From JBHELB01 sp041859045 (GTDB taxonomy: Bacteria > Hydrogenedentota > Hydrogenedentia > Hydrogenedentales > SLHB01), in NCBI GenBank assembly GCA_041859045.1, contig JBHELB010000034.1, forward strand, positions 20,306-84,305: 64,000 nt of DNA, written 5' to 3'. The notes below the pieces were generated by a model, which made no database searches, had not been told where the DNA came from, and saw only the letters and a list, made by a program, of their open reading frames with translations. A program made the translations under genes and the position numbers. Shown in pieces: positions 46,112 to 54,580 of this stretch. Position 1 is the stretch's first letter. Each line of letters begins with the position of its first letter.

Positions 46112-46564
46112 CTACTGAAGAGTCGGAAGCAGGTACGACGCGGGGGCGCTGTTCGCCGTGAACAGCTCGGTGTAACGACCGACGACGTCCGTGTTGCCGC
46201 CCGACCACGTGATCGTCAGCGAGCCAACCGGGTAACCCGAAGCCGTCGCGTTCGGAACCTTCACGCCTTCCGGACCTTCCGCGGTGGGATCGGTCTGAAC
46301 CGGACGGAAGCCCACGCCCTGGCGAGCCTGAATGCGATAGGTACGCTTTTCCGGAGTCAGATCAGCGCCTTCCGGGCTGGTGTACTGGAAAGTCAGCAGA
46401 ATCGGATTATCCGTCGTGTTCTTGATGCCAACGAAACCCGCCGGCGACGCATCGCTGGTGAAGTTACCGGCCAAGTCACGGTAGAACGGAACGCACAGAG
46501 TACCGGCAAAAGCAAAGCTCGCGCCAAGCACAAGCGCCACTGTAAGAACGAGATATTTCTTCAT
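46112..46564 (-). CDS. Small exported protein of unknown family
   Basis: 150 residues from the ATG at 46564 (GGAGG 13 bases upstream). A signal peptide covers about residues 1-20 (ALVLGASFAFAG). The mature part is probably all beta, with FVGIKNTTDNPILLTFQYTSPEG and RPVQTDPTAEG segments. It has one cysteine, no lipobox and no sorting tail. I do not recognise the family. A consensus -35 TTGACA lies on the minus strand at 46643-46648 and a perfect terminator follows, so it is a monocistronic and probably well expressed gene. Confidence 0.75.
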   Translation of the reverse strand: MKKYLVLTVALVLGASFAFAGTLCVPFYRDLAGNFTSDASPAGFVGIKNTTDNPILLTFQYTSPEGADLTPEKRTYRIQARQGVGFRPVQTDPTAEGPEGVKVPNATASGYPVGSLTITWSGGNTDVVGRYTELFTANSAPASYLLPTLQ

Positions 46565-46659
46565 TGTCTCACTCACCTCCACAAGAGTTTGAATACACTT
46601 CGCTCAAGCCACGTTCGAAGGTTAGCATATCCGGCTTTCGCGTGTCAACACCTAAATTC

Positions 46660-48852
46660 TCACTCCTGTCGGAGAGCCCCACCGCCCCGCAGGCGGTCGC
46701 ACAGCCGAGTCGCCCGCTGGGCAACCTTCGTATTCCCCAAGGCAATGCCGAGCGCACGGCTTGTTCCCACCAGGACCGCCGCCTCCCGGGCGCGGGTAAT
46801 TGCGGTGTACAGCACATTGCGCTGAAGCATGGGATAGTGTTGGGTGCTCAGGGCGAGCACGACGACCGGGTATTCGCTTCCTTGGGCCTTGTGGATGGTG
46901 CTCGCGTAGGCCAGGGTCAGGTTATCCGCCTCCTCAAAAGGATATGTCACGCTACGTCCCTCAAAATCCACCTTCAACTCGCCGGCCTCCAGGTCCACAG
47001 CGCTCACAATGCCCGTATCGCCGTTGTAGACGTCCAGCTCGTAGTTGTTCCTGAGCTGCATCACTTTGTCGCCGAGCCTAAACCGTTGCCGCGGAACGGG
47101 TTCTCCGTTCGGATTCAGCGCAGCCTGCAAGGCCTCGTTGAGGCTTGCCACCCCGGTATCCCCTCGGTGCATCGGCGACAGCACCTGGACGGCCATCGGT
47201 GGAATCCCGAATTTCGTGGGAATGCGCTGGGTCACAAGTTCAACAACGGTCTCCAGCGCCCGGATTGGCTCGGGCCGATCAATGAGGAAGAAGTCTTTCT
47301 GATTGAATGCCGGGGCTTCGCCGCGGTTAATTCGGTGGGCGTTGGCGACGATTCCGCTCTCGGCGGCCTGGCGAAACACGGTCTTGAGCCAAACTGCCGG
47401 GACCACTCCACTGGCGATGATGTCCAGCAGCACATTGCCGGGGCCTACGCTCGGGAGTTGGTCCACATCCCCCACCAGAACCAGGCGCGTCTCCGGCGAG
47501 AGCGCTCTAAGTAGTTGATGCGCAAGGACGATATCGAGCATCGAGGTCTCGTCCAGCACCACCAGATCGGCAACCAACGGACGTGACTCATTTCGCGTGA
47601 ACCCGCCCGCCTTCGGGCTGTATTCGAGCAAGCGGTGCAACGTGCGCGCCGGACGGCCCGTCGCCAGCTCCATGCGCTTGGCCGCACGGCCCGTCGGGGC
47701 GGCCAGTTCCATCGAGAAGCCCTTTTTCTCGAGGATCGCCAACAGACTGTTCAGGACCGTCGTCTTTCCGGTCCCTGGTCCGCCCGTGATTACGGCCACT
47801 TTGGAGCGCAACGCGGTTCGGACGGCGTCACGTTGTTCGTCGGAAAGGGTGATTTGGCGGTCTTTTTCCACCCAAATCAGCGCATTTTCCTCATGAATGG
47901 TGAGGTCTCGGCCGGGCGTCGCGATAAGCCGGAGCAGGGCCGTTGCGGCACCTTCCTCGGCCTGCCACAGCAGACGCGGATAGACCGCCTCCCCGTCGCG
48001 CCGGACGGCTTCGCGGGCTTCGAGCGCCTCCAGGGCGAGCGACAACCCGGAGGCGTCCTCGACGTCAAGGAGATGCGCGGCCGTCGCCAGAAGGCCTTCG
48101 CGTGGGCAGAAGGTGTGCCCCTCGAGAGCGGCCTGATCCAAGGCGTGTAACAGACCGGCTTCCAATCGCTTAGGCGAGTCCTTTGCTATCCCAATCCGCT
48201 CCGCGATGGCATCGGCGGTTCGGAAGGAGATCCCCACGATGTCCTCGGACAGCCGGTAGGGGTTGTCGCGCAACACCGCCACGGCGCGGTCGCCGTAGCG
48301 TTTGTAGATGCGAATCGCCTGGTTGACGCCGATGTTGTGCCCTTGCAAGAAGAGCATCACGGACTGCACCGCCTTTTGCTTGGTCCACCCTTCCCGGATG
48401 CGCGCGGCGAGGCGCTGTCCTATGCCCGAAACCCGCCGCAAGCGCGCAGGTTCCTCGTCGATGACGCGCAGGGTATCGGTCCCGAAGGTTTCCACGAGGC
48501 GTTTGGCGTATTTGGGGCCGATTCCCGGGATTAGCCCGGACCCGAGGTAGCGTTCGATGGCGTCCGGCGACACCGGCGCGACGGTCTCGTAGCGGTCGAC
48601 TCGGAGCTGCGGGCCAAAGCGCGGATCGACCACGCGTTCGCCCCAGAGACGGACGTATTCGCCCGGAGAGACCGCCAACAGCTTTCCCACGAAGGTCTCG
48701 AGCGCGGCACCGGGCAAGGCCGGGCGAAGGCGTCCCACAAGAAAGCCGGTTTCGCTGTTCTCAAAGACAATGCGCTCCACCGTTCCCTCCAGACACGCGG
48801 GGGGATCGGGGGGCGGCATTCCGGGCAGACTTTCTCGGCTATCTTCTTCCAC
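46660..48852 (-). CDS. recD2: RecD2-type 5'-3' DNA helicase
   Basis: 730 residues from a GTG (AAGG nine bases upstream). The N-terminal region unique to RecD2 (LEGTVERIVFENSETGFLVGRL and two helix-hairpin-helix motifs LIPGIGPKYAKRL and VSGIGQRLAARI) precedes the SF1B motor. Motor motifs are GGPGTGKTT, APTGRAAKRM, VLDETSML, VGDVDQLPSVGPGNV, STIHKAQGSEYP and LYTAITRAR. It works without RecBC in recombination repair and fork protection. Follows the SDR gene by nine bases. Confidence 0.95.
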   Translation of the reverse strand: MEEDSRESLPGMPPPDPPACLEGTVERIVFENSETGFLVGRLRPALPGAALETFVGKLLAVSPGEYVRLWGERVVDPRFGPQLRVDRYETVAPVSPDAIERYLGSGLIPGIGPKYAKRLVETFGTDTLRVIDEEPARLRRVSGIGQRLAARIREGWTKQKAVQSVMLFLQGHNIGVNQAIRIYKRYGDRAVAVLRDNPYRLSEDIVGISFRTADAIAERIGIAKDSPKRLEAGLLHALDQAALEGHTFCPREGLLATAAHLLDVEDASGLSLALEALEAREAVRRDGEAVYPRLLWQAEEGAATALLRLIATPGRDLTIHEENALIWVEKDRQITLSDEQRDAVRTALRSKVAVITGGPGTGKTTVLNSLLAILEKKGFSMELAAPTGRAAKRMELATGRPARTLHRLLEYSPKAGGFTRNESRPLVADLVVLDETSMLDIVLAHQLLRALSPETRLVLVGDVDQLPSVGPGNVLLDIIASGVVPAVWLKTVFRQAAESGIVANAHRINRGEAPAFNQKDFFLIDRPEPIRALETVVELVTQRIPTKFGIPPMAVQVLSPMHRGDTGVASLNEALQAALNPNGEPVPRQRFRLGDKVMQLRNNYELDVYNGDTGIVSAVDLEAGELKVDFEGRSVTYPFEEADNLTLAYASTIHKAQGSEYPVVVLALSTQHYPMLQRNVLYTAITRAREAAVLVGTSRALGIALGNTKVAQRATRLCDRLRGGGALRQE

Positions 48853-48861
48853 GATAACGCC

Positions 48862-49578
48862 TTATGGGGTACTCGTAAATCGGCGAACCACCATCAGATC
48901 CGTCGTGGCGCGCGGGCTGAGCGTGGCCAAATACAGGCACGCATGGGCAATATCTTCGGGGGCCATCCAGTCCGATTTGTCGCGGTCGGGCATGGCCTCT
49001 TCCGTCAGGCGCGTGGGCACGCCGCCCGGGCAGACGCTATGAATCGCGATATTATGCTCCTTGAGCTCCAGCGCGAGGGAGGCGGTCAGGCCGTTTAGCC
49101 CGTGCTTGGAGGCGCAGTAGCCGCTCTGATGCAGGTAGGGCTTCACCCCCGCGACGCTGGAAATGTTGAGGATGCGGCCTTCACGGCGGGCCATCATCGA
49201 GGGCAGGACGGCCTGGATGAACAGAAACGGGGCGGTGAGGTTTACATCCATCATGCGCTGCCATTCCTCGAGGGAAATCTCGAGAACAGGCCTAAAATGG
49301 GCATATCCCGCGTTGTTCACGAGCAGATCGATATGGCCGAATTCCCTCAAAGTCGCCTCGACCGTGCGGGCGATGTCCTCCGGCCGCGCGACATCGCAGG
49401 GAAGCGCCAGGGCATGAGCACCCGCCGCCTGAACCTGCGCCGCGGTCTCCGCCAATTCCGCCTCGGAGCGCGCGGCGAGCGCCACGTCGCACCCGGCCTG
49501 GGCAAAGGCCAGCGCAATGGCCCGGCCGATTCCGCGTCCGGCGCCGGTGACCAATGCCTTTTTTCCTGAGAGATTCAT
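48862..49578 (-). CDS. Short-chain dehydrogenase/reductase
   Basis: 238 residues from the ATG at 49578 with AGGAGG upstream; a longer frame from 49659 adds 27 residues unlike the family. Classical SDR: TGAGRGIG cofactor motif, LLVNNAGYAHF, ISSVAG serine and YCASK active site. The opening resembles FabG-type 3-oxoacyl reductases. The C-terminus is a little short and ends RRFTSTP. Substrate cannot be assigned. Same transcript as recD2. Confidence 0.9.
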   Translation of the reverse strand: MNLSGKKALVTGAGRGIGRAIALAFAQAGCDVALAARSEAELAETAAQVQAAGAHALALPCDVARPEDIARTVEATLREFGHIDLLVNNAGYAHFRPVLEISLEEWQRMMDVNLTAPFLFIQAVLPSMMARREGRILNISSVAGVKPYLHQSGYCASKHGLNGLTASLALELKEHNIAIHSVCPGGVPTRLTEEAMPDRDKSDWMAPEDIAHACLYLATLSPRATTDLMVVRRFTSTP

Positions 49579-49742
49579 GGGGCCTCCTGTTCTGGCGAGA
49601 GAATAGCACATCGCCGGGTGGAAGCGTCGAGTAGAAATTTGATGGGGATCTATTGCCATTTACGGTGGAAATATATGTTTTCGTAGCCATTTGAGTGAGC
49701 CTGACAATCGAGACTATCGCACTTTCTAAAGATAGAGAAGGG

Positions 49743-49771
49743 TTGACACTGGACCCCTCTCGTGTTAAACT
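49743..49771 (+). promoter_or_regulatory. Sigma70-type promoter of the surface protein gene
   Basis: TTGACA, 17-base spacer, TAAACT. The predicted transcript begins near 49778, leaving an unusually long leader of about 297 bases before the ATG at 50075. Confidence 0.65.
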
Positions 49772-49777
49772 ACCCAT

Positions 49778-50074
49778 CGAACAGTGGGGAGGCCAATGTG
49801 CGGTGGCCCCATAAGCGCCCATTCTTGCTCAAGCCACACGGTGAACTTGGGCGCGCGTTCGGCGGGCTCTAGAGGTCTACTTGGGCTGCGGCTTACAATC
49901 GGGGAAGTCGCGAGGTGCATGTTGATACTCAGGGCGGACTTCGAGACGCAGACGGCACCAAATGCCGAATGCGAGCAATCTTGCTTGAGGTAGAGGTAAA
50001 CGGATGCGGCCCAAGCGGGGGTTTCCCGTACGGGCGAATGTTGGGCAACCAACGATGGGGAGAAGGAGACAGTT
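49778..50074 (+). promoter_or_regulatory. Long untranslated leader of the surface protein gene
   Basis: About 297 bases between the predicted transcript start and the ATG. It is GC-rich with several possible short stems (for example GGCGCGCG and CGGCGGGC regions). No supported gene or known riboswitch motif (such as GEMM) was recognised. Confidence 0.35.
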
Positions 50075-51295
50075 ATGAAGAAAGTACTAATGGTGCTGAC
50101 TTGCCTGTTCGTGGCAAGCAGTGCCTGGGCCGGAACGGCCTATTATGGTGGTTTCGCGGCGGAAACCGGCGTGCCGGTTTTCGATGGTGTTACGGCGCCG
50201 ACTACGATGGCGGACGTGAACAGTCCGGAAGCCGCTCCTGATCAGCCGGTGTGCACCGGCTTCAATACGCTGCTGACGACTTCGGGCGTTAACGGCACGC
50301 CGAAAATCAACTTCACGACGCGAGTCGCCGGCGGCGGCTTCGAGCGCGTGAATGTGAACGTTGGCCGCGTCAAGGGCGGTTTCACGCAAGACGGTACGCC
50401 GTCGCGCACGAACTACGTCACGATTGCCAACGGTACGGACTATACGTACGAGGCGCGCTGGGATGTTCCGGCGAATCCGATGTCGGCGTCGTGGAGTTCG
50501 ACGGCGCTGTCGACCAATGCGCGCATGTTCATCGGCGCCGACTTTGATGGCGGTCCGCAGAAGCTTGGTACAGGCGCTGGCCAGATGGGTGTGGCCGGTA
50601 TCGAGTGGCACGTGGGTCAAGGCAAGTGGCTGCTGTCCTCCGACGAGCAGAACGGCATCGGCGGCAACACGCCGCTGGCTACGGCCCCGACCCACTTCGC
50701 GATCAAAGGTGTGAAGCAGTACGTCGGAGGTTTCCCGCTGTTCCGTGCGGAATACAGCGTGGACGAAGGCACGACGTGGAGTTCGATGCCTTTTGGCGCT
50801 TTCACTGGCTATGGCGTTACTACCGTCTATGATTCGGTCGAATGGATCAATCTGAGCCATCCAACCTTTGTGGGCCTCATAGGCGATGTAGACATCAATG
50901 CTGACTACCTTGCGTGGTCGGTGCGTGGCGCTGCGGCGACCAATCTGTCCTTTATCGTCGTTGGCGGCGCAGGTGTGCCGAACGTCAACGCGACGTTGGA
51001 CGCCGACAGTGACGGTATCCCGAACTACGCCGACCCGACCTATGACATCCCGGCCGGTTTTGGCGATCTCGACGGCGACGGTCTGCGTGACGGCCTCGAG
51101 GCGTTCTGGGGTACCTCTGAGTCGGATCCGGACACCGATGGTGACGGCATCCTGGACGGTATCGAAGCGGCGTTGTACCCGACCCTGAATCCGACCGTGT
51201 TTAACTCGGCGACTCTGCCGGTCGCGGGCGGTCTGGGCCTTGGTCTGCTGGGCCTTGGTCTTGCGGTAGTCGGCGCGCGTCGTATCCGCAAGTAG
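50075..51295 (+). CDS. Exported surface protein with calcium-type repeats and C-terminal sorting tail
   Basis: 406 residues. A signal peptide ends near residue 19 (FVASSAWAG). A beta-rich body spans about 20-305. Next come Asp-rich thrombospondin-3-like repeats (DADSDGIPNYADP, GDLDGDGLRDGLEAFWGT, DPDTDGDGILDGIEA), which normally bind Ca2+. The tail has LPVAGG, a Gly/Leu helix and RRIRK: a tripartite sorting signal like the PEP-CTERM, MYXO-CTERM or LPxTG classes, which a membrane protease or sortase would process. The ligand or function of the body is not recognised. A strong ribosome site (GGAGAAGGAGA) precedes the ATG. Confidence 0.8.
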   Translation: MKKVLMVLTCLFVASSAWAGTAYYGGFAAETGVPVFDGVTAPTTMADVNSPEAAPDQPVCTGFNTLLTTSGVNGTPKINFTTRVAGGGFERVNVNVGRVKGGFTQDGTPSRTNYVTIANGTDYTYEARWDVPANPMSASWSSTALSTNARMFIGADFDGGPQKLGTGAGQMGVAGIEWHVGQGKWLLSSDEQNGIGGNTPLATAPTHFAIKGVKQYVGGFPLFRAEYSVDEGTTWSSMPFGAFTGYGVTTVYDSVEWINLSHPTFVGLIGDVDINADYLAWSVRGAAATNLSFIVVGGAGVPNVNATLDADSDGIPNYADPTYDIPAGFGDLDGDGLRDGLEAFWGTSESDPDTDGDGILDGIEAALYPTLNPTVFNSATLPVAGGLGLGLLGLGLAVVGARRIRK

Positions 51296-51313
51296 TTTCC
51301 GCTGAATTGAGTT

Positions 51314-51375
51314 TCCGCACAGTGTGCGGAGGCGAGAGTGTGAAGGCCGCTGGGCAATCCCAGCGGCCTTCCGCT
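51314..51375 (+). terminator. Tandem hairpins ending the surface protein transcript
   Basis: First hairpin TCCGCAC-AGT-GTGCGGA (51314-51330). Second is a 13-bp perfect stem, GAAGGCCGCTGGG (51342-51354) with CCCAGCGGCCTTC (51359-51371) and a four-base loop, followed by CGCTATTTC. The T tract is weak but the stem is very stable. Confidence 0.75.
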
Positions 51376-51464
51376 ATTTCAGGCAACGCGCACGGTTTCT
51401 ATAGCGCGACTGCCCTCCACAAGCGCACTCAAGGCTATCGCATTAAAATCCGCCTTTGTCTTTC

Positions 51465-51677
51465 TCATAGCGCCGCCCCGGTGCGACCCATAGCGCCCGG
51501 CCTCCGTCCAGCGCTTCTAGCCGCTACGCAGTTGCCTTCACATACCCCGCCCGGCACGGCGGCATCGGGCAATCCGAGAATCGTCAGCTTGTTGAGCCCG
51601 GGATAGTTGTCCACCTCGATGGACAACGGGAACCCGTCAATGCCCAAGATCGCAGATAAATACGCGCGCGCTAACAT
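51465..51677 (-). pseudogene. N-terminal fragment of a ComM/YifB Mg-chelatase-like gene
   Basis: On the minus strand the first 42 or so residues read MLARAYLSAILGIDGFPLSI, then EVDNYPGL and LTILGLPDAAV, matching the start of ComM/YifB, a hexameric helicase that promotes branch migration in transformation. After GLPDAAV the match is lost and the frame ends near residue 70. Intact ComM has about 500 residues, so only the beginning remains here; the ATPase region is absent from the window. Probably a deletion relic, unless the rest moved elsewhere. Confidence 0.8.
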
Positions 51678-51872
51678 TGTGAAACGCTACCCCTTAGCAT
51701 AGTTACCCCCCAAGAGAATAGTGCCGAACGGTGAACAGGGAACAGTCGGTTTGCCATAAATAGTTGGACAATTTCCTCCGAAACGCGTCTATTATGAGCG
51801 TCAATGTTGATCTGGGGTGAAGGGTGGTAAGCGCGCAAGATTCAGGAGCGCGGCGCGCCGAAGGAGTGGGTA

Positions 51873-52259
51873 ATGGAGACGATGATTTCCGCGTGTGGTC
51901 TTGTGTGCAGTCGTTGCGACGCCTACCGGGCGACCAAGGCGGGGGATGATGCCGCGTTGGAGCGCGTTGTGAGCGATTGGAAGGCGCGGTACAACATCCC
52001 GGAGTTGCGTGTGGAGCATGTTCGCTGCATGGGGTGTATGACGGAGAGCGAGCCGAAGTGCGACCATTGCGGGAAGCACTGCGGGATCCGGAAGTGCGTG
52101 GTGGGCAAGGGGCTTTCGACGTGCGCGCAGTGCGGCGACTTTCCGTGCGCTGAACTGAGCGGGTTCTACGCGCAAATGGAGAATCCGTCGGGGAAGTCCG
52201 TTCTCGCGATGATGACCGCGCTGCGCGAGGTGGAGCACGGAATGCACTCGGCGATCTAG
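51873..52259 (+). CDS. DUF3795 cysteine-rich protein
   Basis: 128 residues with AAGGAG seven bases before the ATG. The opening ISACGLVCSRCDAY gives C8, C12 and C15, and further pairs are in RCMGCM, KCDHCGKHCGIRKCV and TCAQCGDFPC. The arrangement suggests zinc or Fe-S binding; the DUF3795 family has no settled function. The TAG stop (52257-52259) is provided by the first bases of a dispersed repeat. Confidence 0.88.
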   Translation: METMISACGLVCSRCDAYRATKAGDDAALERVVSDWKARYNIPELRVEHVRCMGCMTESEPKCDHCGKHCGIRKCVVGKGLSTCAQCGDFPCAELSGFYAQMENPSGKSVLAMMTALREVEHGMHSAI

Positions 52260-52290
52260 GGCATTTTCACCGAGAATGCCTACGGCGCGC
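52256..52290. repeat. Truncated copy of the palindromic repeat after the DUF3795 gene
   Basis: 35 bases match 20978-21012 with one mismatch, and the last 30 (52261-52290) are identical to 20983-21012. Only the left arm and part of the loop are present; the right arm is missing. The repeat begins with CTAG, of which TAG is the stop codon of the DUF3795 gene. Confidence 0.85.
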
Positions 52291-52480
52291 GTGTGGCGGA
52301 TCATGGGACGTTTTTCCTGGCGCGACAAGTCCTATTGCGCGCAAAGTCTCGAGTTTCTCTTTTGCCTCACGCCCAAAGCCCCGAAAACTGCCGTTGATCG
52401 ACAAGCAGGAGGCGAGTATCCTACCCGAGGGCTTGGCAGCCTGCTGGGCGTGAACAATGAAGTTGGACTAGGGAGGTCAC

Positions 52481-53824
52481 ATGAGTAAGCACCACATCAC
52501 CCGTCGTACCTTCCTCGCCGGCAGTATCGTCCTGCTGGCGGGGTGCGCCTCTGGGCGCAAGCCGGCGCGTCCGCGCGCCCGTCGGTTGTCAGCCAATGAA
52601 AAACTGAACGTCGCGGTCATCGGGTGCGACGGCAAGGGTTCGAGCGACATCGTCGCGTGCGCGGGCGAAAACGTCGTGGCGCTGTGCGACGTCGACGATC
52701 GTCGCTTCGCGAAAGTGCACGAGCATTTCCCAAATGCGCCACACTATTCGGATTTCCGCGTCATGCTGGAGAAGGAAAAGAGCATCGACGCCGTGACGGT
52801 GTCCACCCCGGACCACATGCACGCGTATATCGCGCTGACGGCGATGGAGTTGGGCAAACATGTGTACGTGCAGAAGCCGCTGACGCGCAGCATCTCCGAG
52901 GCGCGCCGCCTGCTCGAGGCCTCCCGCCGCTATGGCGTGGTCACGCAGATGGGCAATCAGGGCCACTCGGGCAACGGCGTGCGGCAGTTCTGCGAGTGGG
53001 TTTGGGCGGATACCATCGGCCCGATCCGCGAGGCCCACATCTGGACCAACCGCCCCATCTGGCCGCAAGGCATGCCCCGCCCCACAAAGGTCGATCCTGT
53101 GCCCGCGTCGCTGAACTGGGACGCCTGGCTGGGTGTTGCTCCGGAACGCCCCTACGTGGACAAGGCGTATCACCCCTTCGTCTGGCGCGGCTGGTGGGAT
53201 TTCGGCGCGGGCGCACTGGGAGACATGGGCTGCCACATCATGGACCCCGCGTTTTGGGCGCTGAAACTGGGCGCTCCGGACAGCGTGGAAGTGTTGATGC
53301 AGGAAGGCAACAACAAGGAAACCTTCCCGACAAAGTCGACCATTCGCTACGACTTCCCCGCGCGCAAGGGCATGCCGCCGGTCACGGTCTACTGGTACGA
53401 CGGCCCCGGTAACCTGCCGCCGAAGCCGGATGGCGTCGCTTCATCGGCTGAACTGGGCGAGGGCGACAACGGCTCGTATTTCGTGGGCGACAAGGGCATC
53501 CTCACGACCGGCACCTATGGCGGTCGCACGCGTTTCGTGGGTGGGCTCAAGAAGTCTGAGGTGAAACTGCCAAAGGAAACCATCCCGCGCATCCCCAACG
53601 AGGACCACTCGGCGGACTGGCTGCGCGCCTGCAAAGGCGACCCCACGCCGCCGTGTTCGAACTTCGAATATTCGGTGCCGCTGACGGAAATGGTTCTGCT
53701 CGGCAACCTCGCGCTGGCCACGGGCAAGAAGATCCACTGGGACGCCAAGCGCATGAAGTGCAAGGGCGTGCCGGAAGCGGACCCGTTCATCAAACCGAAG
53801 TATCGCAAGGGCTGGGAAATCTAG
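52481..53824 (+). CDS. Exported Gfo/Idh/MocA-family oxidoreductase
   Basis: 447 residues with GGGAGGT before the ATG. A twin-arginine leader RRTFLAGSIVLLAGC also contains a lipobox-like LLAGC, so it is probably a Tat-exported lipoprotein. The Rossmann domain starts LNVAVIGCDGKGSSDIV, and VQKPLTRSISEARRLL carries the catalytic Lys. The C-terminal domain has GALGDMGCHIMDPAFWAL. Tat export fits folding with bound NAD(P). Members of this group oxidise or rearrange sugars in periplasmic glycan breakdown; the substrate here is unknown. Confidence 0.92.
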   Translation: MSKHHITRRTFLAGSIVLLAGCASGRKPARPRARRLSANEKLNVAVIGCDGKGSSDIVACAGENVVALCDVDDRRFAKVHEHFPNAPHYSDFRVMLEKEKSIDAVTVSTPDHMHAYIALTAMELGKHVYVQKPLTRSISEARRLLEASRRYGVVTQMGNQGHSGNGVRQFCEWVWADTIGPIREAHIWTNRPIWPQGMPRPTKVDPVPASLNWDAWLGVAPERPYVDKAYHPFVWRGWWDFGAGALGDMGCHIMDPAFWALKLGAPDSVEVLMQEGNNKETFPTKSTIRYDFPARKGMPPVTVYWYDGPGNLPPKPDGVASSAELGEGDNGSYFVGDKGILTTGTYGGRTRFVGGLKKSEVKLPKETIPRIPNEDHSADWLRACKGDPTPPCSNFEYSVPLTEMVLLGNLALATGKKIHWDAKRMKCKGVPEADPFIKPKYRKGWEI

Positions 53825-53837
53825 GCAGTTCAAGTTC

Positions 53838-53880
53838 AACGGCGCAGAGACTTCTGAGGAGGTCTCTGCGCCGTTTCTGT
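53838..53880 (+). terminator. Terminator of the Gfo/Idh gene, possibly bidirectional
   Basis: A 14-bp perfect stem, AACGGCGCAGAGAC (53838-53851) with GTCTCTGCGCCGTT (53862-53875) around a 10-base loop, followed by TCTGTTTCC. It also stands just beyond the stop of the convergent gene at 53884, so it may serve both. Confidence 0.88.
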
Positions 53881-53883
53881 TTC

Positions 53884-54564
53884 CTACTGTAGACCCTTTG
53901 GCGGACCAAGGACTTCGGCCATGACGATGGCATGCCGAAGGTCTTTGTGCGAGCCCATGAACACGCTCGTTCTGGTCTTCCGGGGTCTCTGCAAGGGTGC
54001 GGGTTTGGGCTTCGGCAAGGGACGCGTGGGCCCTTCCTGCGGTTCGGTGGCGGTGCGAACGGCCTGCGCCGCCCGTTTGCGCTTCTCCAACTCGCGCCGC
54101 TGGGCCTCAAGTTGCTGCGCCAACCGTTGACGCTCCGCGTGCGCTTTCTGTGCCGCCTGGCGTTGACGCTCGGCTTCCGCCGTCGCGCGTTGTTGCACTT
54201 CGCGCAGGGCTTCTTCGAGCGAAGGCATGCGCCCCTTGGCTTGGCGTTGCGGCTCAGGACGCCGCGCAGGGGGCGGCCCCTCGACGCCCTCCTCGCCTTC
54301 CTCCTCGATGTCCTCGCCCTCCTCGCCACGATACACCGGGCGCGGCGGAGCCACGGGCACATCCAACTGCGGGTTCGACGTGCCGTAGATGGTGCGGCGC
54401 GTAGCCTCCGGCAAGTCTAGCGCGGGCGGGCGCATGCGCTGGGCACGGCGTGCCGCTTCCTCGGCGGCGCGTTTCCGGGCCTCTTGTATCTTGGTGAAAA
54501 CACTGCCGATCACACTGCCGAACACAAGCAGCAGCACGACGACCAGTTGAATGATATCGTCCAT
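53884..54564 (-). CDS. Membrane-anchored coiled-coil protein of the floA operon
   Basis: 226 residues from the ATG at 54564. One N-terminal membrane helix (about 4-22, IIQLVVVLLLVFGSVIGSVF), a basic helix, an acidic Glu/Gly block (about 80-95), a long Gln/Arg/Ala-rich coiled coil (about 115-180), then a Pro/Lys linker. It ends SHKDLRHAIVMAEVLGPPKGL, a short C-terminal motif I know from many unrelated-looking bacterial membrane proteins. Last gene of the nfeD-floA operon, 16 bases after floA. It may organise FloA assemblies; that is inference. Confidence 0.8.
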   Translation of the reverse strand: MDDIIQLVVVLLLVFGSVIGSVFTKIQEARKRAAEEAARRAQRMRPPALDLPEATRRTIYGTSNPQLDVPVAPPRPVYRGEEGEDIEEEGEEGVEGPPPARRPEPQRQAKGRMPSLEEALREVQQRATAEAERQRQAAQKAHAERQRLAQQLEAQRRELEKRKRAAQAVRTATEPQEGPTRPLPKPKPAPLQRPRKTRTSVFMGSHKDLRHAIVMAEVLGPPKGLQ

Positions 54565-54580
54565 CGATCGACTCCCGGGG

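Noticed and set aside
49778..50074. Cyclic-di-GMP (GEMM) riboswitch in the long leader
   Set aside because: The conserved GEMM core could not be found.
52481..53824. Naming a specific sugar dehydrogenase for the Gfo/Idh protein
   Set aside because: The family is too broad in substrate; no neighbour fixes it.
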